Assembly (NCBI GenBank): GCA_949825025.1
Contig: OX463788.1
Location: forward strand, 22,177,971 to 22,241,970
Direction of reading: 5' to 3'
From: Siphlonurus alternatus
Lineage: Eukaryota > Arthropoda > Insecta > Ephemeroptera > Siphlonuridae
DNA length: 64,000 nt
Shown: in pieces, positions 1-9,667 of the stretch
Layout of the letters: each line of letters opens with the position of its first letter
Numbering within the stretch: position 1 is the stretch's first letter
The notes under the pieces: generated by a model
The model's database searches: none
The model's input: only the letters and a program-made list of their open reading frames with translations
Told to the model about the DNA's origin: nothing
Program-made: the position numbers and the translations under genes

Positions 1-4
1 CAAA

Positions 5-330
5 ATGTACAACATCCTTGCGACCAAACATCCTTGCGACCAAAAATCCTTGCGACCAAACATCCTTGCGACCAAACATCCTTGCGACCAAACATCCGGC
101 CTTTTACGACCAAACATCCTTGCGACCAAACATCCTTGCGACCAAACATCCCTGCGACCAAACGTCCTTGCGACCAAACGTCCTTGCGACCAAACGTCCT
201 TGCGACCAAGCATCCTTGCGACCAAACATCCTTGCGACCAAAATACCGCGACCAAACATCCTTGCGACCAAAATACCGCGACCAAACATCCTGCGACCAA
301 ATATCCTGCGACCAAACATCCGGCTCCCCT
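5..330. repeat. 16-bp minisatellite
   Basis: Tandem copies of a 16-bp unit (CCTTGCGACCAAACAT) fill this interval and may continue beyond the left edge. Near 240-300 the unit becomes a 30-bp higher-order form with AAAATACCGCGACC. All reading frames stay open across it only because of the periodicity. Confidence 0.95.
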
Positions 331-689
331 ATATAATACACGTACCAGTCAGTGGCGTAGCCAAGGGGGGGGGGGTTCGGGGTTTAACCCCCCCCCCATG
401 AAGATCGAGTAGTGACTGGATATAAGATTTAAGAAAAAAGGAAAAATTATAGAAATTTGAAAAAAAAAAGTTAAATAAAAAATTGAAATTTAGGGGTATC
501 ATGCAAGTAGTCTTTTTTTTTTAAATAAACAAATTATAAGTTAGTTTCTAATTTTAACAGGAAAAAGTGCGACTCATAAATAAATGTTTTATTTCCCTTA
601 CAAACTGCATGTATACTATAATATAAATTAAAACGCTCTCACGTGTGCTGCACCTTCATTTAATTAGTTGCTCCACGCCCTAGTGGAAA

Positions 690-845
690 TTTACAATTGT
701 AATTATTACAATTGTACAGCCATCAAAATTACGATTGTGTTTTGGCAATATTACAATGGTAATTTTTACAATTGTAAAGGCCTTATTACAATTGTATTGA
801 ACTACAATTGCAATTATTACAATTGTAATAATTACGATTGTAAAA
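690..845. repeat. Array of ACAATTGT palindromes (left)
   Basis: Repeated 8-12 bp palindromes built on TTACAATTGTAA, spaced irregularly by 2-15 bases. Confidence 0.85.
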
Positions 846-1019
846 TCTACAAAAAGCGGTCACCGATCTAACTACTAACCCAAACCTGCGTTGCTGTACT
901 TCGGTTACCACTGCTGATCATACACTTACCATTGCGCTGCTACTGCTTTCTTAATAGGAAGAAGATTATTGAGCTATATAAATAAATAATAAGCTATGGG
1001 AAAAATACGGGTTAACTTC

Positions 1020-1255
1020 AATGCAGCGTTGTATAAATTTTGCTTCTAGGGTAAAATTTGATGGTGGTTCTAATGGTGACCCTTAAATTTGCGACCCTTC
1101 GACCCTTAAGGGTCAAAAGACCCTGAAATTTATTTCACTTCATTGCAACGTTATATAAATTTCGACCCTAGGGTAAAATTTGATGGTGGTTCTAATGGTG
1201 ACCCTTAAATTTGGGACCCTTTGACCCTTAAGGGTCAAAAGACCCTTAAATTTGT
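1020..1255. repeat. Two tandem 121-bp units rich in GACCCTTAAGGGTC
   Basis: The segments beginning near 1022 and 1143 match almost base for base (both contain GGTAAAATTTGATGGTGGTT and the palindrome GACCCTTAAGGGTC). Further scattered AAGGGTCGACCCTT palindromes follow at about 1330, 1485 and 1620. Confidence 0.85.
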
Positions 1256-2109
1256 TTTTTCGTAAAAAATTGCAAGACTGAAAATGACAATCCTTTTAAT
1301 TTCCTTCAGAGCTGTAATTTACGTATTTTAAGGGTCGACCCTTGGGCATACCAGGGGTCATTATTAAAAGTATGCAAATATTTATAACAAAATATGTGAC
1401 AAAAACTGTGAGGACTAGGTTCAATATAAGTTCATTGCAGCATCGAGTTCTTTTGATGAAGTATAATGATCGACTACCTAAGGGTCGATTACGCATCATG
1501 CGACCGACCCTTAACGTATGATAAGATATAAATGAATTCATTTTCTTACTATATTTGTTACATTTCAAATTAATGTACATCTTCAACTGACCTTTTTACA
1601 TTTTTAATTATATGACCCTTCAAGGGGTCGACCCTTATTTTTTTCAATTTATATATTTAAAAAAAAATATCGCAAAACTAAATGAGAACTACAGGTTCAT
1701 GCAGCATAGATGAATGTTTATGTTAATTGATGTGACCATAATAAGTCGTTGGGGTTGGGGGTTGACCCCTAATTTATTATAGTATAAATTATTAAAATTG
1801 ATTTTTTATGAACATTATTTTTTCATATATTAAATGAAGATGCATCACGATCTGAATTATTATTATTATTATTTTTTAAATTGAAGGGCGGTACGTACCC
1901 TATTAAGGGGTCGAGCCTTTCCAAAATAATGAAAATTTAATAAATTAATACTTTCAATTGAAGCTTCTTAATAGTACCTAAGATATACGTTAAAGCCAAA
2001 AAATTGACATAAAAAATATTAAGTTAAATAAATTAATGAATGTAAATATATATATTAATTCTACTCTGTAGTATATATATTATATATTATGTAGTATATA
2101 TAACACTTT

Positions 2110-2420
2110 AATAAATTACAACCCCAAAAGTATTATAATTGCAATCAAGAATATTACAATTGTAATCCAAGTGTTGCAATTGTATCAGAACCAGAGTACA
2201 ATTGCAATTCCAAGTATTACAATTGTAATCATTAACATTACAATTGTAATCAAAAGTTACAATTGCAATTCCAAGTATTACAATTGTAATTAAAGAACAT
2301 TACAATTGTAATCCGAGTGTTACAATTGTAACCAAGTGTTACAATTGCAATCCAAATTTTACAATTGTAATCAGCCAAATTACACAATTGTGATGAGGCA
2401 AATTACAATTGTACATTCGC
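2110..2420. repeat. Array of TTACAATTGTAA palindromes (right)
   Basis: More than a dozen copies of TTACAATTGTAATC and close variants at roughly 20-30 bp spacing; the same motif as 690-845 within the same element. Confidence 0.9.
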
Positions 2421-3326
2421 GCGCCCGGTGCAGACAAAATTTAACAAAAATAAGAGAAGCAATTCCCTTTTTTATTTATTTATTTTTTAAAATTATATCT
2501 TAATGATGTGAACTTTTGGATTATTAAATAAATTTTAAAAATCAAATTCAATTAAATGACACGTACACTGATTCTATAAAAATAATATAAAGCATACATG
2601 ATGGTTACATGAATTACTTGATTTAATTTTAAGATGATATTTAGATTATTTACTCAAAGCTTTATTTATTCACGTATTCAGAAGAAATTGAACAATGGGG
2701 TGAAAAAAATTTAAAATGTTAAAAAAATTGCATCAGGCCATATAATTTACCCTCTAATATAATAGTATTTTTCCATTATTTTACCCTAAAAAAGGGGCGT
2801 GTCCTTAAAAAAATCACGCCTGCGGCGGGCTATTTTTTGGGGGGCTTCGCCCTCCAAACCCCCCATGCAGCTAGTGGGCTGTTCTCAATCTTTGTCCTGA
2901 AGAACCCCCCCCCCCTTGGGCAAATCCTGGCTACGCCCAAGGTCCATCTACATATGTAGAGTAATCTTGGGCTACGCCACAGTACTACCAGTAATTATTA
3001 ATACAGAGACCCTACAGGGCCTAATAGCTTTTAAAATATTTTAATTTGGCGGTTATTTTTTGAAAATAAATCGTATCGATCCTATTGGTTCTCTGGAAGT
3101 AAATGCCTCCCCTCTTGTTTTGCAAGATAAATGAAAATTAAAGGTATGTACAACCACCAAAATTTTAGTTAAGGCAATTCATTTCAATTTTTATAAATAT
3201 TAAAATTATTGAAAACAATCATAAAGTAATGAATTCAAGCCTGAAAACATTTTTTTATCTATCGTAGAGTATGAAATAGATTGAAAGAGTTTAGTTGTAC
3301 TGTGTATGTTAAACATCCTACGTATG

Positions 3327-3750
3327 CAAGATGATCCAAGAAGGCTACAGTTAGGAGGTGCCACGCTCCGTGCTGCCCCCAAGCGGATAACGCAGAACTA
3401 GCAAATGCAGATGACAGTCTGATATCTGAAGCAGATTTTGTCCGCGAAAAATTCAAACGATGGAACTATAAAAGCCAGCAAAAGTCTTATTTACAGTACA
3501 AATGTGGGTAAAATTGTGATAGAAATAAATTCTACGTTAAATTCTGAAGAAGATAGACTTAATTTAAAAGAATTTTAATGGATCATCGGCCCGATGTTGA
3601 CGGATTTAATTTACACCGTTTGAATTTTTCGCGGACAAAATCTGTTTCAGAAATCAGACTGTCATCTGCATTCGCTAGTTCTGCGCTATCCGCTTGAGGG
3701 CAGCACGGAGCGTGGCACCTCCTAACTGTAGCCTTCTTGAGATGATCATT
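3327..3750. repeat. Fold-back repeat with 140-bp arms
   Basis: 3327-3467 is the reverse complement, about 93 percent, of 3618-3750; both arms include GTGCCACGCTCCGTGCTGCC. The loop is about 150 bp. No coding content. Confidence 0.9.
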
Positions 3751-4998
3751 CTATCGTGCTGCCATCTACCTTCCCCTCGATTCCTTTATTTTACATTAGT
3801 TTCACGAAATCCACGGTCATTGTAAGTCTTAACTCGTCATTGGTAACTGGCTCCCAACACAACGAGAAGAATGTGTTGAAGATTCGATTCAGAAGAATTG
3901 TAGTTTTCTTCGCTATTTGTTGGTAATTTATTGCGTGGTATTAAAAAACTAAGATTTTTTAAGGTTGATTGCAAGTAAAGCACTGCCTAGAAATAACTTT
4001 GGTCGGGGGTTACTGCAGTTTTAGGTGCAAGTGCGACTTGAAACTCTTGAAAGGGCATGTTGTCAGCTGATGAGCCAATGGTTCTCTACAGTTATTGCGT
4101 AGACTTGAAAAGTTTGTTAGCCTTCTCGACTTGAATAGGTGATACAGTAGAAATTTACAAATTATGTTTTATTATATTTGGTACTGTTCGTCGCATTTTT
4201 GTCATTTCTCTTGGGCGTTTGCGTTCTTTGGTGGGCTTGTTATGAATTTGATTTTCTCATCTTCGTGAGACATGTGGGTATGCATACTTGATTTGACATG
4301 CAGGTTTTTGACGCGCTGCTTTTTTATTAAACGATATTTCCGATTGCTTCGTAGCTAAGTGCTTTGGTTTGTATGCACACGTATGCGTAATAACAAAATA
4401 TGCATACTATAGGAAAATACATGAGTATTATTGAAGTTTGTGCGTAAATTTTATGTAGAGGCTCAACTTTTTTGTGGCCTTGCATGCAAGGTTGTCTATA
4501 AAGTAATGGGATCTCGATCTAGATGATTGTAAAGTATTGTCTCGCTTTAGCAACGCCCGAGCTGAATTCACACTTGCTTCTGTATTCGTAAACTAATATA
4601 ATTGTTGGAAGTTCAGTGCATTACAGTATGCATGGTATATTAAATATAATTTAAGCCATGTGATTTAATTTAAATAAACGAAAACTACCAGTACATAGGG
4701 TCCCACGGATCTAACCTCAACAGGTTCATGGCATCACAGCAGCCATTTCAGCGAACAAGTAGAATCAATTCTATTAGTCGAGAAGCTTTGAGGGGAATCT
4801 AGGTGAATTAAAATTTTCACAATCAGTAGATTCAGTACATACATTGACACGAATAGTCTGATCTGTATTTTGACAAACGCGCATTTAACAGATCCACTTT
4901 AGACACTTGTTTACGCAGGTATTCAATCCGCATTCATCCAATGCGCTATACTTGTTTATGATGACTATGCATATTGCAAGTTGCAAGCGCATCTAAAG
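3751..4998. other. Unassigned AT-rich sequence
   Basis: No convincing exon, RNA gene or repeat structure seen. Confidence 0.5.
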
Positions 4999-5295
4999 CT
5001 ATGGTCCGTTACCTGGTTGTGAATGGCTGTCGATGGGTTTGTAACCTGGTTGTGATGGTTGCCAGCCACGGCCAATTGAAACTCGCGCGCTCCCAAAATG
5101 AAGTAGAGGGGGAGTACTTCCGGTTGCGAGTGGCTGGGAAAAATTCTCACAACTCGTCACAGCCAAGTCACGTTTGGAGGGAAACTTTAAAAGCAATGTT
5201 GGTTGTTTCGTCTGTTGCCATCCAATTTGTTTGGTTACCGGTAGGTCCGTATCCTCAAAAATTCACATCCATCACAACCAAGTAACGGACCATAG
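4999..5295. mobile_element. MITE with CTATGGTCCGTTAC ends
   Basis: Begins CTATGGTCCGTTACCTGG and ends with CAAGTAACGGACCATAG, about 297 bp. Internal GC-richer sequence gives short chance open frames on both strands. Confidence 0.8.
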
Positions 5296-5420
5296 GCTAA
5301 CATACATGACGGATTTCAACTTCTTATGTAAAAAGTTGATGAAAATGCATCCATCCATCTAGCAGTTCTAATAATGGATCAAAGAATTCAAAGTACATCA
5401 TGTTCTGTAAACTGTACCGG

Positions 5421-5570
5421 TACAGTATTACAAATCTTGGTTTACGTGTAGATTCGACCATGCGCGGTGATCGTCTTTTGCTTTTTATGTCAGCCAGGAT
5501 AGGATGGCAACAGTTTGGAAAGCTAGGCGCCATAGTGTCTACAGGTATTCTAAGATCTGTTAGACTGTAT
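5421..5570 (+). mobile_element. Tc1/mariner-like MITE, copy 1 of 3
   Basis: 150 bp, TACAGTATTACAAATCTTGG at one end and the inverted TAACAGATCTTAG form at the other. TA flank plus CAGT terminus fit Tc1/mariner-type target duplication. Confidence 0.8.
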
Positions 5571-5863
5571 ATGCATACCGAATGAATTGTGTTTGTTGTG
5601 CATTAGTAAGGAAAAAATTGGTGAGAGACTAAAGATATTAACGGTATTTAAATGTCTATCTAGTACGTAACTGCAGTTAATGAGAAACATAGAAGCTAGA
5701 TGAAAAGGTTGTTCTCTTGATAAATGTGCAGTTGATTTTTGAACTGAAAGACTGATAAGTACAGTACCATCACGGTGCAATTGATGTGAGGTCTGTTTAC
5801 AAATACACAATCAAATGTATGCATACTGTATATTTATACAATACCGGTATGCATTTTATATCA

Positions 5864-6012
5864 TACAGTATAACAGATCTTGGTTTACGTGAGATTCGAC
5901 TACGCGCGGTGGCCATCTTGGACGTCTATAACATGGTTAAGATAGGGGGCGCCAGCCTGTCTAGACTATGTTGGCGCCAAGTCAGGCGTAATCTTAGATT
6001 TGTTTAACTGTA
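5864..6012 (+). mobile_element. Tc1/mariner-like MITE, copy 2 of 3
   Basis: Same ends as the copy at 5421 (TACAGTATAACAGATCTTGG) with a diverged middle containing GGCGCCAGCC. Confidence 0.8.
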
Positions 6013-6059
6013 TATGATATTACATTTAATTATATTTTAATATCTATATAAAGTTTCAT

Positions 6060-6330
6060 TATGGTAACTGTACTAGTTACCGTCATGTTAAGGAATTTTT
6101 ACATGTTATTCTTATGAGAAAATCATTTTTTAGGGGGTGTCGCGGTTATCGGCCACCATGTTAAAAAAAAAGCTAAAATAGTCCGATCGTTCTGTAATTT
6201 TCTGTGCGTGTTCGGACCACTAACGCCATCTAGCGGTCAAATGGGTGAAACTCCGTCAAATGACGCGAAGTGCCTCAAAAGTGGGGTGGCCGATAACATA
6301 GTGTGGCCGGTAACTAGTACAATTACCATA
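6060..6330. mobile_element. MITE with TATGGTAAxTGTACTAGTTAC ends
   Basis: 271 bp with near-perfect 22-bp terminal inverted repeats and inner inverted CGGCCAC blocks. Confidence 0.8.
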
Positions 6331-6639
6331 CAATATGAACAGATTTTGTGTGCAAGCTGCAATTTGTATTTGTAACTGCCAAAGTGTAATGGAATAATAT
6401 AGGTCTCACATTTTTTACTTTTTTTCTCACCTATCAAATACTAGTTCAAGGTCAATCTACAGATACACTGTATCTATTTTTTTTTTTTTTTTTTTTTTGT
6501 TCTTTTGTGCTGGTGCTACAATGCTACGATTAAGCTATAGTGCCAGATATGCAAATAATATTAAATTAAAAGATATTTGCAAAAAATTAAAGTCATATTT
6601 AAAAAAAAAAAAAATAACGTAATAATAATAATAATAGGG

Positions 6640-6820
6640 TGCAAAGCTCGGTCGCGGTGGGGCTGATGGTCATTGCGGTGACACTATTCGTACGTCATGC
6701 TCGGGGTAATAGACCCGGGTCCTACGGGTGTGATTCCGTGGAGGCTGGGTTTCACCGTGGCCGAAAGTCTGGCACTCCGGGGGAAAAAAAAAAATAATAA
6801 TAATAATAATGTCTGATTGA
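6640..6820. repeat. GC-rich 140-bp insert with A-rich and (AAT)n tail
   Basis: A GC-rich block (GGTGCAAAGCTCGG to GGCACTCCGGGGG) abruptly follows (AAT)n and is followed by poly-A and (AAT)6. This is the look of a short retroposon or LINE 3' end. No pol III boxes convincing enough to call a SINE. Confidence 0.45.
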
Positions 6821-7018
6821 AAAAAAAGTCAAATATTAATTAATAAGGAAAGCTTGGTACAGTATTTGTAATTTACAGTACATAGTTAGCACATGAAACA
6901 TTGAGTATTGTTTGAACAATACTATTGCCATCTCTTGTACTGAAGACGAGCATTCCTTCATACTAGTAATGCCGCAATTTTTTCCAATCAATCTAAGTGG
7001 CTAGCATTTCAAACTCAC

Positions 7019-7164
7019 TACAGTCTAACAGATCTTAGATTACCTGTAGACGCTATGGTGCCTAGCTTTCAGACTGTCTAGCCGTATGTCTGGATGAGAT
7101 AAAGCAAAAGACGATCGCCGCATGCAGTCGAATCTACATGTAAATTAAGATCTGTAATACTGTA
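7019..7164 (-). mobile_element. Tc1/mariner-like MITE, copy 3 of 3
   Basis: Reverse-oriented relative to the 5421 copy; shares GCAAAAGACGATCGCCGC in complement with it and the TACAGTCTAACAGATCTTAG end. Confidence 0.8.
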
Positions 7165-8186
7165 AGTTGTAAGTTGCAATAAAAAAGATCCACCAATCAG
7201 AAGGAGTCAAGTGACAATCAGAATTCATTGTACTGCAAATTTTCCACTGTGTCAACCCCCTGTAATGCTATTTTGTTAAAATTTTGTGGTTCATGGGCCT
7301 TCAGAAATTTTATGCAGTGATGCACAAATTCCACATGGCATAACCTCTGTGACAAAACATTGCTGTAGACCTAAGGGTTAATAATGATTCAGTACCGGTA
7401 GCAGCAATTTGGCTCATCTGGTCACTTCATCAGTACATGCATAGTAAATTTTGTTTGTATTAAAATAGCTTATTTTTCATAAAATAGTCTCTCTAATAGT
7501 TGAACCAAAAATTATTATTTTTGATAATGATTTCGGTATATAGAATTTTGTGAAACTGAATTGGGACGTTTATAGAGCCGTGAATCAAGTAATTTTACTT
7601 AAAATTTTACTTTTTACTTGAAATATGTGGAAGCAATAGTCTTCTTTCGTCTTGCAGGGGTAAAGGGGGGGGGGGTTGATGTTGCTTTCCTCCCCCCCCC
7701 CCCCCTCTCCCCCCTTCCTTTTTTAGAATTTCTGAAATACTTGTATAGTGTATACATAGACTCAGGGTTTGACAGGACAATAGAAGGTTTTAGGAATTTA
7801 GGCATGGAAATGGTAGTAAAATCCAGGAAAAGACTTGAAAATTCGCAAAATAGTCTAGTTTTTCTAAAATAGTCGTGAAGTAGGAAAATAGTCACAAATT
7901 TTGAAAAAACCCAGTGGGTAGGTTTTTTACATTTTTTTTTTTTTCAAATTTACTGGACTTTTTATGTTTTTTTCGATTTTTTTTTATAAAATTGCCACAA
8001 AATTCTTTTAAATACTATTGAAAAGATTTAAGACCAACAAATTCCAATCATGCCTATTTAATTTCTTATGCCTAGCTATTTATAAAGAAATAAAAAAATG
8101 CAACTTCTCTGATATTATCTGATGATTAATTGTTTTTTGCGGCATAAAATTTGAAATGAAGAGTAAAAGGGATAAGCACAGATGCT
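7165..8186. other. Unassigned sequence with opposed G and C homopolymers
   Basis: Contains a G11 run near 7665 and C14-type runs near 7695 that could pair; otherwise AT-rich with no exon signal. Confidence 0.5.
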
Positions 8187-8484
8187 ATAGAGACCTCCGT
8201 GACATGTGGCCAGGTATTTGACTGACCTTGACGTCTTTGGTTTTGCCGGAATTAAGAGTGGCACCGCTACTGTCACAACCAATCAGTGTGGTTTCATCAT
8301 CAATGACGTCATCCAAGTTGGCCAATCGCTGATCACGAATGCTGATTGGTCAGCTTCAATGATGTCATTGATGATAAAACCACACTGATTGGTTGTGACA
8401 GTGACGGTATCACTCTTAATTCTGGCGAAACTGTAACAAGATCATTCAAATTCCTGGCCATGTGTCACGGAGGTCTCTATATAT
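8187..8484. mobile_element. Palindromic MITE with CRE-like centre
   Basis: Nearly the whole 298 bp folds on itself: ATAGAGACCTCCGTGACA at the left is repeated inverted at the right, and the inner arms pair (CACAACCAATCAGTGTGG). It carries TGACGTCA at 8304-8311. Confidence 0.9.
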
Positions 8485-8701
8485 AGCGTCTCTGATGGAT
8501 AAGGGAATGTAAGTTGGAGGGAAAATTCTCTATTTCTATACATTAAATAGGCATTAGAATTTATGAAAATAAAGAAATGTGCATTAATTTTTTGTTTAAA
8601 TTGAAAATAAAAGGTGTTTTTTTTTTTCCAGGGCTTTTTCAGTTTTTTTCAGGATTTTTTCTAGTGGGTTTTTCAAGTTTTTTTTTTTTTTTTTTCGAGG
8701 G

Positions 8702-9090
8702 TGTAACAAATATGTTGATACATGAGAGAAATGGGTGCATATAGCAGCATATTAGCTGGCTAGCAAGCAGCTTAGCCCTGAAGATAGTGTATTGTACGCG
8801 TCTTCGGCGCTCTCCCTCTCTCTTCAAGGCAACCCTCTGGTTAGCGGGTGAAGAGAGAGAGAGAGGAGGACGCTCACAGGTTAGGGGAGGATGACGCTAG
8901 CACGCCAGCAAACAAGAGGACAGATAGATTGAGACAGAGCTAGAAAACAGAACTGTGTCGGGTCGGTGGTAGGTGTATAGTATTACTGGCCCATGTAAAG
9001 GAATAGACAACAATAATATCACACCATGTTTTTGGTGTATAATTGAATAATATCTACCCACCGCTGATAATATAACGAGCATAGTTATAT
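8702..9090 (+). repeat. 390-bp interspersed repeat, uninterrupted copy
   Basis: About 90 percent identical to 13940-14777 once two insertions are removed from that copy. Contains CTCTCCCTCTCTCTTC paired with a later GAAGAGAGAGAGAG, giving a hairpin. Class unknown. Confidence 0.85.
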
Positions 9091-9554
9091 TTGGCGCCTA
9101 TGTGGGGCTAGATTTTTTTTTAACCAGTGATAAAGTGTGCATCAAGCCATCTTTGACTTCAACGACTGGAGAAATTTGGCGCGAAGATGTAGTGAATTTT
9201 TCATGATATGGTGCAACGCTTTTGGAGTGGCATCTAAAAGTGAGCCGTGCATTTGTAATACTGTACGTGAACTGTAAACTAAAATTCGAAATAGTGAGGT
9301 TACGAATGGTAACTCATCACCAAAGGGGTACTCTATTTTATTTTAAATAATAAAAAAAAGTAGCCATGAGAGTGATGGTTGGCAGCGGGAACATGGAGGC
9401 AGCTTGTGATGTTTCCTGCGGGTTCATAGAGGCTGAGGCGACCGTGAGGGGCATGCTGAAAGTGGTGCTGATGCCATACCGCGAGAGCTCGTGGTAGCGG
9501 CGACGTTTGCTGCTAGAGGACCGGGTGCAAGCAACTTCCAGCCCTGCGCCGGCC
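9091..9554 (+). promoter_or_regulatory. Putative promoter/5' UTR patch of the UBR gene
   Basis: From about 9360 the sequence becomes clearly GC- and CpG-richer than its surroundings and runs into the proposed first exon. No TATA box stands out. Assignment rests on position and composition only. Confidence 0.35.
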
Positions 9555-9667
9555 ATGGCGCAGCAATGCAGCGGCGAGGTGGGAAGCGGAAGTTTCTACA
9601 ACATTACAATTTTGGATGATGGAAGTATGCAGAACCCATCGCAGTTCATCACACGGCAAATGGCGAT
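9555..9667 (+). CDS. UBR1/UBR2: Probable first coding exon of the UBR gene
   Basis: An ATG in good Kozak context (GCCATGG) opens 37 codons plus two bases and ends in a consensus donor GTGAGT at 9668. The two-base overhang joins in frame to exon 2 at 15043, whose first base completes the codon, and exon 2 is open throughout. An in-frame TAG at 9495-9497 lies upstream. The exon sits in a GC-richer patch (about 9360-9670), as expected for a 5' end. The encoded N-terminus is not a recognisable domain. Alternative: translation starts at ATG 15104 (ACCATGG) in exon 2 and this exon is untranslated or unrelated. Confidence 0.55.

Larger units (their letters stand above)
352..2980. mobile_element. Non-autonomous DNA element with GTGGCGTAGCC terminal inverted repeats
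   Basis: Starts GTGGCGTAGCCAAGG followed by a G run, and ends CTTGGGCTACGCCAC, with a second copy of the end motif at 2919-2941. Subterminal G-run/C-run inverted repeats (362-398 and 2835-2915) can pair. The interior has no open frame but holds palindrome arrays and a 121-bp duplication. It could be two abutting elements rather than one. Confidence 0.6.

Noticed and set aside
5..412. Overlapping open frames in three frames and one on the minus strand at the left edge
   Set aside because: They are products of the 16-bp minisatellite, which lacks stops in most frames.
5..2420. Regular short repeats resembling a CRISPR array
   Set aside because: The first set is a head-to-tail minisatellite without unique spacers, the others are palindromes at irregular spacing; the window is clearly from an animal.
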